Source of the DNA: Marinomonas sp. THO17
Lineage (GTDB): Bacteria > Pseudomonadota > Gammaproteobacteria > Pseudomonadales > Marinomonadaceae
Assembly (NCBI RefSeq): GCF_040436405.1
Contig: NZ_AP031575.1
Coordinates: 996,501 to 1,060,500, forward strand
Reading direction: 5' to 3'
Length of the DNA: 64,000 bases
Below, piece by piece: positions 19,452-27,000 of the stretch (positions are counted from its first letter, which is position 1; each line of letters starts with the position of its first letter). A program made the translations under genes and the position numbers. The notes beneath the pieces were generated by a model. It searched no databases. It saw only the letters and a program-made list of their open reading frames with translations, and had not been told where the DNA came from.

Positions 19452-19775
19452 TTATTTATCATGACTTTTCGCAGACTGAATACGCGACATATCAATGTGA
19501 TTTTGTACCACCTTGTCTATAACAGTCCTCAACAAGTCTCTCGCGAATTCGGGGTCTAATCCATAAGTTTCAGCCAAGCCAGAAATACGCTCAAATTGTG
19601 CTGCTTCACGTGTTTCATCTTTTGCGGGAAGACCCTGTTCGGCCTTATATTGACCAACTTTATTAGTGACTTTAAACCTTTCGGCAAACATCGCCAGTAT
19701 CGCATTATCGATATTATCAATGCTATCCCGGTAATCATCTAAGCTTTCCAATTTCGGCTCCTTTAAAAGAGTCAT
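19452..19775 (-). CDS. chorismate mutase, AroQ class (type II)
   Basis: 107 residues. The all-helical AroQ pattern is clear: LDDYRDSIDNIDNAILAMFAERF, then the KVGQYKAEQGLPAKDETREAA stretch with the conserved arginine, lysine and glutamate, and a third helix ending NHIDMSR. It converts chorismate to prephenate in phenylalanine/tyrosine synthesis. It is a stand-alone domain lying among cassettes, which is unusual for a housekeeping enzyme and suggests an extra copy. The flanking attC-like sequences are weak. Confidence 0.87.
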   Translation of the reverse strand: MTLLKEPKLESLDDYRDSIDNIDNAILAMFAERFKVTNKVGQYKAEQGLPAKDETREAAQFERISGLAETYGLDPEFARDLLRTVIDKVVQNHIDMSRIQSAKSHDK

Positions 19776-19862
19776 AACATCGCGTTAAACACAAACCATT
19801 TATAGCTGAAAATGCCAAGCGCTGGCAGTCTGCTTTAACCCATTATTAACGGCCTGATCTAG

Positions 19863-20126
19863 CTAGTAATGATAACGACATGACAGGACGGTTATTGCTT
19901 GATCGTCAACGACATAAACCAAGCGATTTGTATCGTCAATTCGCCGTGACCAGAAGCCAGCTAAGTTCTCCTTTAGAGGTTCAGGTTTCCCCATACCCTC
20001 AAAAGGAGAACGTTTAACATCTGTGATTAATTTATTAATCCGTTTTAATGTTTTCTTATCTTGTGTTTGCCAATACACATAATCGTTCCAAGCCTCGTCA
20101 GTCCATGACAGTAAACGACTATTCAT
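19863..20126 (-). CDS. yoeB: YoeB-type mRNA interferase toxin (RelE superfamily)
   Basis: 87 residues, the usual YoeB length. The sequence has LLSWTDEAWNDYVYWQTQDKK at the start, FEGMGKPEPLKENLAGFWSRR in the middle and HYH (ending SCRYHY) at the C-terminus, all hallmarks of YoeB, including the catalytic glutamate, arginine and terminal histidine-tyrosine. YoeB binds the ribosomal A site and cleaves mRNA. Its start overlaps the yefM stop by 8 bases, so translation is coupled. In arrays such modules help to keep cassettes. Confidence 0.93.
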   Translation of the reverse strand: MNSRLLSWTDEAWNDYVYWQTQDKKTLKRINKLITDVKRSPFEGMGKPEPLKENLAGFWSRRIDDTNRLVYVVDDQAITVLSCRYHY

Positions 20127-20373
20127 CGATTAAATCTCTTGGTGTTGTTTGACCGGCTTTGTACTGAGCAATTGAACGATTCAAATGCTCAGCATTTGCT
20201 GGAGAACGCAGCAAATGAACAGTTTCCATTAAACTGTTGTAATACTCTAAAGACATAACCACAGCATCTTCGGCATCTCGGCGGGTAATAACGGTTGTGT
20301 CGGCATCATTAACCACATCATCTAAGACACTTTTCAAACCATTACGAGCTTCTGTAAAAGATACGATTCTCAT
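20119..20373 (-). CDS. yefM: YefM-type antitoxin (Phd/YefM family)
   Basis: 84 residues from the ATG at 20373, with GGAGG at good spacing; an in-frame GTG at 20385 is less likely. The N-terminus MRIVSFTEARNGLKSVLDDV and the VVMSLEYYNSLMETVHLL segment are diagnostic of YefM. It binds YoeB and represses the shared promoter. The sequence upstream contains inverted GTACAAGTAT elements that fit a YefM operator. Confidence 0.93.
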   Translation of the reverse strand: MRIVSFTEARNGLKSVLDDVVNDADTTVITRRDAEDAVVMSLEYYNSLMETVHLLRSPANAEHLNRSIAQYKAGQTTPRDLIDE

Positions 20374-20386
20374 AACAACCTCCACA

Positions 20387-20435
20387 TGTACATTTAATAG
20401 TACAAGTATAGTCCTAAAAGCGATACTTGTACAAC
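20387..20435. promoter_or_regulatory. probable YefM-YoeB operator
   Basis: Just upstream of yefM are a TGTACA (20387-20392) and an inverted pair GTACAAGTAT / ATACTTGTAC (about 20400-20433). YefM operators in enteric bacteria are built on TGTACA palindromes. The role is inferred from position and similarity. Confidence 0.65.
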
Positions 20436-20458
20436 AAATAGAACATGTTAATCACTAT

Positions 20459-20507
20459 CAGCTAATACCCCACTAAACGGTGTGCTGTTATTTGACTTAT
20501 TAGTTGC
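20459..20507 (-). repeat. attC site
   Basis: Short recombination site downstream of the DUF1801 gene. Plus-strand outer cores are GCTAATACC (left) and CTTATTAGTTGC (right), which pair with each other. Confidence 0.6.
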
Positions 20508-20509
20508 TT

Positions 20510-20887
20510 TCAACAAGTTATATCTTTCCCTTCTTTTAGTAAGGAAACCGCCCGCTTAATAAAATCCTCAATACGGGTTTTGGAAATATCTTTTGTTTTA
20601 CTAAACCGGATGCAACCTTTTCCAATACTTAACCCCGCTAACAGACTCCCTTCAGGGTCAATCTTTTTTGTATTGCCACAATACAAGCTCACATAACCTC
20701 TCTGTGCATTCAGATGAAACAGCACAGAGTCGTTTAATTTGAAACAAAGCATCTTGTAATTAATGGCTTCCTGAATCGCTGAGTCTTGTTGGAGAATCAT
20801 TTCCCTCAATTCTTGTAGCTTCTCCTTTCTCCAGTCTAGATCCAGTGATTTCATATACTCTGAAGGGGTATTAACATCGTATTGCAT
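20510..20887 (-). CDS. DUF1801 domain protein (YdhG-like)
   Basis: 125 residues. MQYDVNTPSEYMKSLDLDWRK opens the fold, followed by AINYKMLCFKLNDSVLFHLNAQ and GKGCIRFSKTKDI, the DUF1801/YdhG pattern (frataxin-like fold proteins, sometimes annotated as iron chaperones without firm evidence). It is a frequent cassette-borne family. An attC lies on each side. The function is unknown. Confidence 0.75.
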   Translation of the reverse strand: MQYDVNTPSEYMKSLDLDWRKEKLQELREMILQQDSAIQEAINYKMLCFKLNDSVLFHLNAQRGYVSLYCGNTKKIDPEGSLLAGLSIGKGCIRFSKTKDISKTRIEDFIKRAVSLLKEGKDITC

Positions 20888-20912
20888 TTGACATTTCCTA
20901 ACTCCTTGTGCA

Positions 20913-21009
20913 GCTAACGCCTCGTTAAGAGGCTATTAATTATTGGCTAAAATAAGCAAAGAAGGAGCAAATAGCCAACTGTTATCTGTCCTTTTAAACG
21001 ACTTGTTAG
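20913..21009 (-). repeat. attC site
   Basis: 97 bp. Left core GCTAACGCC, right core GACTTGTTAG, on the plus strand. It belongs to the cassette of the gene ending at 21006, whose stop codon lies in the right core. Confidence 0.85.
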
Positions 21010-22100
21010 TTTTCTTTACGGCTTAACATACGTTTAAGGCTTTTTAAGATCCTCGGTGTATCAATTGAAATTAGCTTTCCTTGGTATTCTTTAACTTTTA
21101 CTAAATCTCCAACCAAGCTTTCTTGGTTAGGAGTAAGATTAGAAGGAGTGCTCATTTTATATTGTTCATTAGATAGCTTTAAATTCTCAATCGTTGTGTC
21201 TTTTGCTTCAATTATTGAATTGGCTAGCATCAATTGCGATCTCAAATGCATTATGTTTGCTTCAAGTTGCATTAACGCGACATCTTGCGAGATTACAGCA
21301 CCTTTATGGACTTCAAGTTCAGTTGGTAATGAAAGGTATGAAGCTAAACAATCTGCAATTACAGTAAGAGCTTGCTCTTTAGTATCAGGTATTACGGAAA
21401 ATAAAGTTAATTCATCATGATGTGCTATTTCACTTTTAGCCTGAATCCCCAAATCTTCTAAGAATTGACTAAAATACATTAAGTATTGCTCACAAGGAAT
21501 TCTTACTTCAGCTTCTAGCTTTAACTCTATAAGTACCTTATGCCCTTTGCTTTTTAAATTTTTCTTTGCCGCAGAAATCAATGAAACAACGACACCTGAT
21601 GTTTCTATTAAGAATTCTGATATTGAACTAGTTGTCTTTAAATTTTTGAACCTAAACCCAAAACCACTTGATACAAAGTCTTCATCAGAACGGTAGTATT
21701 CTATATTCTCATAGGACTGAAGATCGGGTAATTCCGAAAGCTCATTTCCAAAAGCCAGAATACTGAAGCTTTCGTCCCATTCTTCGAACTCTAGTTGAAT
21801 TTCATATGTAGCGTCGATTGAACCTGTTTCTTCATCTACTTCGATTTCAAGATCAATTCCTCTATGGCATGACAATCCAGAATCTAGCTGAGAATCAACC
21901 TCAATAAAAAAACAATGTTTAAAGATTTTTTCAAATTCAATATCTAAAACTTCATCTCTCAGTATGTCATCATAAATATAAACTCGATGTTTTTCAGGTT
22001 TAAAGTTCCAAAGGTAAGCCCATGAGTTTTCACCTACAACACCGTTAATAGAGACTTTATAATGTTTATCTTTTTCGTCTATTTCTATAAATTCAATCAT
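21006..22100 (-). CDS. hypothetical protein with C-terminal coiled coil
   Basis: 364 residues, the largest unknown in the array. It has no signal peptide or membrane segment. The N-terminal half is acidic and strand-rich (DIEFEKIFKHCFFIEV, later IDATYEIQLEFEEWDESF). The middle is alpha/beta. Residues about 280-320 (LMQLEANIMHLRSQLMLANSI and on) form a predicted coiled coil, and the C-terminus is basic. No family was recognised. Stand-alone large cassettes of this kind in sedentary integrons have often turned out to be phage-defence genes, but nothing here proves that. Confidence 0.7.
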   Translation of the reverse strand: MIEFIEIDEKDKHYKVSINGVVGENSWAYLWNFKPEKHRVYIYDDILRDEVLDIEFEKIFKHCFFIEVDSQLDSGLSCHRGIDLEIEVDEETGSIDATYEIQLEFEEWDESFSILAFGNELSELPDLQSYENIEYYRSDEDFVSSGFGFRFKNLKTTSSISEFLIETSGVVVSLISAAKKNLKSKGHKVLIELKLEAEVRIPCEQYLMYFSQFLEDLGIQAKSEIAHHDELTLFSVIPDTKEQALTVIADCLASYLSLPTELEVHKGAVISQDVALMQLEANIMHLRSQLMLANSIIEAKDTTIENLKLSNEQYKMSTPSNLTPNQESLVGDLVKVKEYQGKLISIDTPRILKSLKRMLSRKEN

Positions 22101-22127
22101 ATTGCCTACTTGCAGAGTTGAGATAAA

Positions 22128-22208
22128 ACTAACGCCGCCAACACAGGCGAGCGATAGCGAGTCTTACACGCGTTTTTTGCGTGCATTTGTACTTGGCCTT
22201 GTTATGGC
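22128..22208 (-). repeat. attC site
   Basis: 81 bp. Left core ACTAACGCC, right core CTTGTTATGGC on the plus strand, just downstream of the gene ending at 22212. Confidence 0.87.
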
Positions 22209-22211
22209 TTT

Positions 22212-22697
22212 TTAATAGTGCGCCCATATCTCTCTTAGCTCACAACCTAGTATTTTGGATAAAGCAGCGATTTGCTCTTTGCTAAGAGGCTCAATATCTG
22301 GGTTCAGGGCCGATAACTCGAACTTAGAAAAACCTGCCGGCCATTTAAACTCAAGATCCGTTGTTTTTACTGCGGCGTTACAACATGGCATTTTAATAAG
22401 ACTTTCTTCCAATTCCCCGTTTTCAGATTGCTCGTCAATTTGACAAAACAGTTTTTCACAATCTGACTCCTCTTCACTAAAAGGATCGTTCTTTAGTGAT
22501 GCTTCGCAAGAAGGGCATATAATCTCTTCTAGATTCTGGCCCTGATCGATGAAAGTCACTTTAGAATATACTTCGATCTCGACTTCTCCTCCTCCTGGGG
22601 TCAACTGCTCTAAGTAATTTATAGCCTCTTGGTGCGACCGCTCATCAGGAACAAAATTCATATCGAAAGGAATCAATTTCAAATAATTATCAGACAT
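22212..22697 (-). CDS. hypothetical protein with a zinc-ribbon-like cysteine pair set
   Basis: About 161 residues from the ATG at 22697; the longer frame to 22736 would run into the neighbouring attC. Residues about 70-115 carry CPSCEASL and later MPCCNAAV, spaced like a split zinc ribbon. The C-terminal half ends LSKILGCELREIWAHY. It resembles uncharacterised cassette proteins; no function can be assigned. Confidence 0.65.
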   Translation of the reverse strand: MSDNYLKLIPFDMNFVPDERSHQEAINYLEQLTPGGGEVEIEVYSKVTFIDQGQNLEEIICPSCEASLKNDPFSEEESDCEKLFCQIDEQSENGELEESLIKMPCCNAAVKTTDLEFKWPAGFSKFELSALNPDIEPLSKEQIAALSKILGCELREIWAHY

Positions 22698-22717
22698 TCT
22701 TTCGACTTCTCCTTGTA

Positions 22718-22812
22718 GCCATAATGTCCAGCACAATAGCTGGCAAAGCTGACACGTATTTGCGCAGCAAATTAAGTGGCAGGTTTGACAGTCCGTTGCT
22801 GCTGCTTGTTAC
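22718..22812 (-). repeat. attC site (diverged cores)
   Basis: About 95 bp. Left core CCATAATGTCCAGC, right core CTGCTTGTTACAGG; the long imperfect palindrome between fits an attC although the cores differ from consensus. Confidence 0.6.
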
Positions 22813-23372
22813 AGGTAATTAACTTCATACTTGGTTTGGATATAGTCATTTGTAAATGCTGTTGCTTGAGCATTTTCAAGTTTAACGGGTTGATTGGTTT
22901 GACCGAACAACGGCTTACCCGACCCAAGCAATATGGGGGCCTGTGTGATAGTCATTTCATTTATGAGCTTCAAGTTGAGAAAAGAGGTAATAGTGGCCCC
23001 TCCGTCAACATAAGCATGCTTGAAGCCGGCGCTCTCAAGCTCTGAGATGAGAGCAGACACATTGCCCGAATAGATTTCGACCCAAGCCTTTAAGTTCTCC
23101 GGTACTTCTTTAATACTCTTGCTGAGAGCAATGATTCGAATGTTTCCGTATGGCCATTGCTCTGAGGTTAAGTTAAAACTTGCAAGCTTTTCCATGCAAC
23201 CACGCCCCATGATCATGCAATCAACAGAAGCAATAAAATCATTAAACCCCATGTCAGATTGCTCACCAAGGTCAACATCGGTTTTGCCAGCAGTTTCAAG
23301 CCACTCAACACCACCATCATTGGTGGCAATAAAACCATCTGCACTTGTTGCTATAAACACGGAACACTTCAT
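22809..23372 (-). CDS. dihydrofolate reductase family protein (RibD C-terminal-like)
   Basis: 187 residues. MKCSVFIATSADGFIATNDGG is the typical start of the RibD-C/DHFR-like family, followed by MIMGRGCMEKL, GFKHAYVDGGAT and TQAPILLGSGKPLFG. Members bind NADPH and reduce pteridine- or pyrimidine-type substrates; this subfamily is uncharacterised and common on integron cassettes. It is not a typical FolA, so trimethoprim resistance is not implied. Confidence 0.87.
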   Translation of the reverse strand: MKCSVFIATSADGFIATNDGGVEWLETAGKTDVDLGEQSDMGFNDFIASVDCMIMGRGCMEKLASFNLTSEQWPYGNIRIIALSKSIKEVPENLKAWVEIYSGNVSALISELESAGFKHAYVDGGATITSFLNLKLINEMTITQAPILLGSGKPLFGQTNQPVKLENAQATAFTNDYIQTKYEVNYL

Positions 23373-23382
23373 CGGGATTACC

Positions 23383-23412
23383 TATAACGCCCTACACAAT
23401 TAGCTTGTTAGA
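23383..23412 (-). repeat. very short attC-like site
   Basis: Only about 30 bp from CTATAACGCC to CTTGTTAGATC on the plus strand. Both cores are good, but nearly the whole variable middle is missing, well below normal attC length. It separates the RibD-like and NTF2-like genes. Confidence 0.6.
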
Positions 23413-23927
23413 TCATTAGCCAAAAAAGAAATAGATTTTGGTGCTCCTTTAAGAAAGTCATCGGAGTCACACCATGGATAATTCTTCTTATCTACCCAGG
23501 AAAATATCTCTTCGCTTTGCAACTCTTCCAGAGCAATCATTTCTTCAATTAATATAGTTAATTGCTTTGTCATACCTTTATTAAAAACCCACTTATAATC
23601 ACCATAACCAACTCTAACACTACTTTTTTCCTTGTCGGTCATTACCACTGCCCATTTACATAGTGTTTGTTTTTCATCAGAAATTACTGAATCTGTCATA
23701 CAAAATGTATACACATTTTCATATTTCTTATTAAAATCACTAACTAAAACATTGGTGATAGAATCTAGTCCTTGTGTTTCAGAGGGAAATGAAATTGTAT
23801 CTGATTTCACTTTCATACTTAAACTTGCAGAATTTTCAAAAATACCTTTCATTAAGTGTGGTTTATTATCATCCTTTGCTCGGATATATACGCTGATTGC
23901 TTCTTTGTGATTTTCGGATAAATTCAT
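23400..23927 (-). CDS. NTF2/SnoaL-like family protein, hypothetical
   Basis: 175 residues. The first 140 fit a cone-shaped NTF2-like fold: an opening helix with VYIRAKDDNKPHLM, then IFENSASLSMKVKSDTISFP, and later strands with VYTFCMTDS and LCKWAVVM. A C-terminal helix-rich tail follows. Such proteins are either small enzymes or binding proteins, and no substrate is evident. The stop codon lies within the short attC core. Confidence 0.65.
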   Translation of the reverse strand: MNLSENHKEAISVYIRAKDDNKPHLMKGIFENSASLSMKVKSDTISFPSETQGLDSITNVLVSDFNKKYENVYTFCMTDSVISDEKQTLCKWAVVMTDKEKSSVRVGYGDYKWVFNKGMTKQLTILIEEMIALEELQSEEIFSWVDKKNYPWCDSDDFLKGAPKSISFLANDLTS

Positions 23928-23943
23928 ATTGTGTCCATTGGTT

Positions 23944-24486
23944 GTCTAACGCTAAGCTAACGGGCGTGAAAATGTATTCAGGATTCGCTTTGATTTCTAT
24001 CCTTCCCTCAATTTGCATTGTATCTCCTCTTGAAACCTAACAATTAAGGATTATAGTGCGCATGCGCGTTTAGACAGTTCGAAAACTTTACCAATACCTT
24101 TATAAATAACTAAAAATCATGCTTTTATAAACCTATTCACAAAATCCAAAACAGGAAAAACCAGCGTACTCGTTATTTCATCTTTCTTTTAAGTAAGCAC
24201 AACGCGTCATACCTAAAAAAAGAGCGCAATACGGATATTCCTTTCCATTGATACTAAAACGCTTATTATCCATAGATACTAAGAGACTTTTTATTTTACT
24301 ACCAGCGCAAACGCGCAATACTGTAATTAGTTTTTAGGCTAAGCGAGCCAAAAGTTGGCACTTCAAATTGAAAGGGGCCAGAGTAGAATAATTTTTTATT
24401 TTACTCTGACTCTAATTATTAAAGTGGCGAAGCTACCCCAAAAAAGAGCATAGACAAAAACGTCAAATGATCAAAATTGTTAGGTG
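23944..24486 (-). repeat. attC site interrupted by the long non-coding repeat
   Basis: Left cores GTCTAACGC (23944) and CCTAACAATT (about 24036) and a right core AATTGTTAGGTG (about 24477-24486) bracket 450-540 bp without a gene. The inner cores pair with each other, and the space between is filled by the 371-bp repeat at 24054-24424. This reads as an attC of the 24492 cassette into which the repeat was inserted. Confidence 0.6.
24054..24424. repeat. long interspersed repeat, copy 1
   Basis: 371 bp, matching the sequence at 31097-31443 almost throughout. It begins TAGTGCGCATGCGCG (self-complementary GCGCATGCGC), has a central palindrome (GAGCCAAAAGTTGGC, GTGCCAA in the other copy), and ends with a hairpin in which CAGAGTA pairs with TACTCTG around an AT-rich loop. 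No ORF is present. It is MITE-like or REP-like in character. Confidence 0.8.
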
Positions 24487-24491
24487 TAGAT

Positions 24492-24875
24492 TTATATTGG
24501 ATAGCCATACTCTCCGATATAAACTAGTTCAAAGCCTTTACCTTTAACCGATTTCGGATTTTCAATTTCTTCTTTTGAAACAAACAGAAGCACGTTGGTA
24601 TCTAACAGTTGTAAGCTTTTCGCTTTCTCAACTACATCATTTGACCAATGCTCAGAATATGAATAAGGCTTAAAGAACTCCTCCAAGGAGGATTCGTTCT
24701 CCCGCGCTCCAATTTCCATAAAGTCTTGATCTATAAAGTATTCACCCTGTGATTCACAGAATTTGGACAATGGAGTATCATCATCTTCACCATAGTGCTC
24801 TTCCAGGAAATCACTATATTTAGAATGATCTGAAACTCTTCCTAAGAAGAAATGAAAGATCTCATGTGTTTTCAT
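24492..24875 (-). CDS. Imm22-like hypothetical protein
   Basis: About 127 residues from the ATG at 24875; the longer frame to 24902 uses attC sequence. The pattern IFHFFLGRVSDHSKYSDFLEE, then a DDDTPLSKFC segment, FIDQDFMEIG, and SLEEFFKPYSYSEHW resembles immunity protein 22, a family of polymorphic-toxin immunity proteins. The match is by eye. No cognate toxin is adjacent. Imm-type proteins are common solitary integron cassettes. Confidence 0.65.
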   Translation of the reverse strand: MKTHEIFHFFLGRVSDHSKYSDFLEEHYGEDDDTPLSKFCESQGEYFIDQDFMEIGARENESSLEEFFKPYSYSEHWSNDVVEKAKSLQLLDTNVLLFVSKEEIENPKSVKGKGFELVYIGEYGYPI

Positions 24876-24891
24876 AGGTTTACTCTCAAGG

Positions 24892-24972
24892 GCAGCTAAC
24901 ACCTGCAGCTGGGACGGAAGAACCTGTGCGAAGCGGCGGTTTTTGCGTCCCTAACCTGCACTTGTTAGCTGC
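24892..24972 (-). repeat. attC site
   Basis: 81 bp with perfectly matching ends GCAGCTAAC and GTTAGCTGC. One of the clearest sites in the array. Confidence 0.93.
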
Positions 24973-25316
24973 CCTTGCTGATATAGGTAAATGATCTTTG
25001 GGTAATAGTGATATGAAGACATAGCGAATTCATTGATGCTGAAGACACAGCGTACTTGCTGACTACATATGTGACAATGAAAGTTGCAATAATCCTGTTC
25101 CCATGTCGTTAACTTACCCATTGCTTTATTGAACTCATCTTCGATGTCAGACGGTTCAAAAGGCTTACGCCAATTTAGTTTGAAAGCCGTTATGTCATCG
25201 CAAGCTTCGCACCAATAAGTAGGTGTAGCCCCAAATATCGGTTCACCGCTAAAGCGGTCATTCTTTTGCAGCCTCACAAGCCGCTCTTTTGCTTCAATAG
25301 TTTTAGCAGCTAACAC
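24951..25316 (-). CDS. hypothetical zinc-ribbon protein
   Basis: Up to 121 residues from a GTG at 25316. That GTG lies inside the adjoining attC core (GTGTTAGCTGC), so a downstream GTG at 25277, with AAGAG upstream, may be the real start. Two cysteine knuckles, YWCEACDD and NFHCHICSQQVRC (with a further cysteine after), suggest a zinc ribbon. The function is unknown. Confidence 0.6.
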   Translation of the reverse strand: MLAAKTIEAKERLVRLQKNDRFSGEPIFGATPTYWCEACDDITAFKLNWRKPFEPSDIEDEFNKAMGKLTTWEQDYCNFHCHICSQQVRCVFSINEFAMSSYHYYPKIIYLYQQGQLTSAG

Positions 25317-25378
25317 CCAAAGCAGCGGCGCGCGTTAGCGCGTACAACCCGAATGGCGATGCTACCTTTGCTTATAAA
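25305..25378 (-). repeat. attC site
   Basis: About 74 bp. Left core GCAGCTAACACC is good, right core TTGCTTATAAAG is diverged. An internal GCGCGCGTTAGCGCGT hairpin lies between. Confidence 0.7.
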
Positions 25379-25385
25379 GTGGCTT

Positions 25386-25874
25386 CTACCCAAACCAGCC
25401 TTCCCATTTTTCGTTGGCCTTTTGATGCGATGTAATACCTGCATCTAAGGCTGAATGAAAAGCTTCTGCTTGTTCTAAATCGAAGCCTGCATCTTCAAAA
25501 TTGAGTATTTTAATATTGCCAATTAGTGTAAATGGTTTTGGTTGAAACATTTGGTATAGCTGGATAGGCTCACTTAGGCCTTGCCCCCATGCTTTGACTA
25601 GATATACATCCTGTTTTGAGCCATTTTCAAAGGTTACGAGTCCCTCTTGCGCATATGCCCAAACATCAACAAGATGCTGATGCTTTTCGATTACCTCATG
25701 AGCAAGATCAACAGCTTGCTGTTGAGTTTCGGCTTCGAAGTTCTGCAGCTCTCTGTTTTCTCCGGATTGGAAAATCACATATGGGACCATTAATTCTCCA
25801 TCTTGCCCGCTACCAATATAGGCGCTGTGAGCAAGAATAAGTCCTACGATGTTTCCAATTAGCTCAATGTTCAT
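25386..25874 (-). CDS. hypothetical cassette protein
   Basis: About 162 residues from the ATG at 25874; the frame extends to 25892 into the attC flank. It is acidic and soluble, with an alternating strand pattern (VDVWAYAQEGLVTFENGSKQ) and a C-terminus ending KANEKWEGWFG. No family was recognised. Confidence 0.62.
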   Translation of the reverse strand: MNIELIGNIVGLILAHSAYIGSGQDGELMVPYVIFQSGENRELQNFEAETQQQAVDLAHEVIEKHQHLVDVWAYAQEGLVTFENGSKQDVYLVKAWGQGLSEPIQLYQMFQPKPFTLIGNIKILNFEDAGFDLEQAEAFHSALDAGITSHQKANEKWEGWFG

Positions 25875-25890
25875 CAATTCTTCCGCGGCC

Positions 25891-25957
25891 ACTTAACATT
25901 TGCAGTAGTTGCGCGGGCTTTTTCGCGTCGACTGGACTGCCTGTGTTTGTTATAAGT
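25891..25957 (-). repeat. attC site
   Basis: 67 bp. Left core ACTTAACATT, right core TTTGTTATAAGT, upstream of the 25386-25874 gene and downstream of the 25983 gene. Confidence 0.8.
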
Positions 25958-25982
25958 TACCTTGGCACTCATCTGCGATCTT

Positions 25983-26267
25983 CTAACATAGCAGTTCAGC
26001 CCCATTAAATTTCACACCTATGATTAATTCAGCCTTCGATGAAGGTACTGCATTAGCATCATAAAGCATTTCCCTAAGACAGCTTAAGCAAGTAACAAAT
26101 ACTTGCTCTTTACGCACAATTAAGTCCTTAAGCCAGTCCAGTGCGATACTCTCTAACCCAACTTTTTCTCCGCCTAATAAAGTAGGCATTTCCCAATCCC
26201 AATTCTTATTCCAATACTCAATTGAGCGGAATAGAATCTGCATTTCGTTAGGCCTCAAATCTCTCAT
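25983..26267 (-). CDS. hypothetical cassette protein
   Basis: 94 residues, helical and tryptophan-rich near the N-terminus (EYWNKNWDWEMP), with a CLSCLRE cysteine pair in the middle. It is flanked by an attC on both sides, which supports its being a real cassette gene. No family or function was recognised. Confidence 0.58.
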   Translation of the reverse strand: MRDLRPNEMQILFRSIEYWNKNWDWEMPTLLGGEKVGLESIALDWLKDLIVRKEQVFVTCLSCLREMLYDANAVPSSKAELIIGVKFNGAELLC

Positions 26268-26271
26268 GACT

Positions 26272-26373
26272 TATAACGCCCCAAGCAGGGCAATAATACT
26301 TAGGCTAAAATACGGAACGAAGTGACGGGAGCCTACCTACGTGTTAGTGACCCGCTGATTTGGTTTGTTAGGG
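26272..26373 (-). repeat. attC site
   Basis: 102 bp. Left core TATAACGCC, right core GGTTTGTTAGGGC. The next gene's stop codon overlaps the right core. Confidence 0.87.
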
Positions 26374-26883
26374 CTTAGAACCAGCAACGGCCATTGCACA
26401 CAAAATTCGCTTCTTCCCGGTTTCTTCTGCCTCACATTCCTGAAGCTCTTTGTGAGCTTCAGTGAAGTTTTCAGGAACCGCCATATTTTTAAGCTTTCTT
26501 AAACATACTTCAGCAGTATAGGATGAGTATATTTCGCTCTTTAAGGGTTGGTAGTTATACACTTCATTGACTATTTCATGCATTGTTAACCCCATCATCT
26601 TTTGAACATCCATATCCTTAGGGTAGCTGTTTATTTGCTCCTTAGTTGGCAAGGCAGCTAGCAAAGATTCCTTTGACACCCCTTTTTTTCTGTTAAAAAT
26701 TGCTGAACGCGCCATGCTAGCAAGTGAAAGGCAGGCCTTAACTTTCTCAGGAGCTAAATCGGATAATAAACTGTCAGCTTTATCAATTTGCTTTTCATTT
26801 TTAGCTCCTGAGCTAACCTTATTTCCGTTAGTTGAACAAGAAATAAGCGCGAAAATAGCCAATAACAAAATTAAATACTTCAA
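26368..26883 (-). CDS. hypothetical lipoprotein
   Basis: About 171 residues from a TTG at 26883 with AGAGGT upstream; the longer frame to 26925 crosses the attC. The sequence MKYLILLLAIFALISCS is a clean lipoprotein signal with the lipobox cysteine. The mature part is helical with two further cysteines (ECEAEE, ILCAMAV). It is likely anchored in the cell envelope. The family is unknown. Confidence 0.68.
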   Translation of the reverse strand: MKYLILLLAIFALISCSTNGNKVSSGAKNEKQIDKADSLLSDLAPEKVKACLSLASMARSAIFNRKKGVSKESLLAALPTKEQINSYPKDMDVQKMMGLTMHEIVNEVYNYQPLKSEIYSSYTAEVCLRKLKNMAVPENFTEAHKELQECEAEETGKKRILCAMAVAGSKP

Positions 26884-26907
26884 ATTTATACCTCTGTGTA
26901 TATGGAG

Positions 26908-26999
26908 TCCTAACGCCGTGCACAAGGGCGGCTAAATAAGTGTAGCGTTTTGGATGTCCCAGCGACCAACGGGAGCGATTATTGCACTTTGTTATACGG
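26908..26999 (-). repeat. attC site
   Basis: 92 bp. Left core TCCTAACGCCG, right core CTTTGTTATACGGC. Confidence 0.88.
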
Positions 27000-27000
27000 C

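Noticed and set aside
22809..23372. Cassette-borne trimethoprim-resistance dihydrofolate reductase
   Set aside because: The sequence is of the RibD C-terminal-like subfamily, not of the dfrA or dfrB type.
23400..24486. A group IIC intron in attC
   Set aside because: The inserted sequence is only about 370 bp, with no reverse transcriptase and no recognisable domain V.
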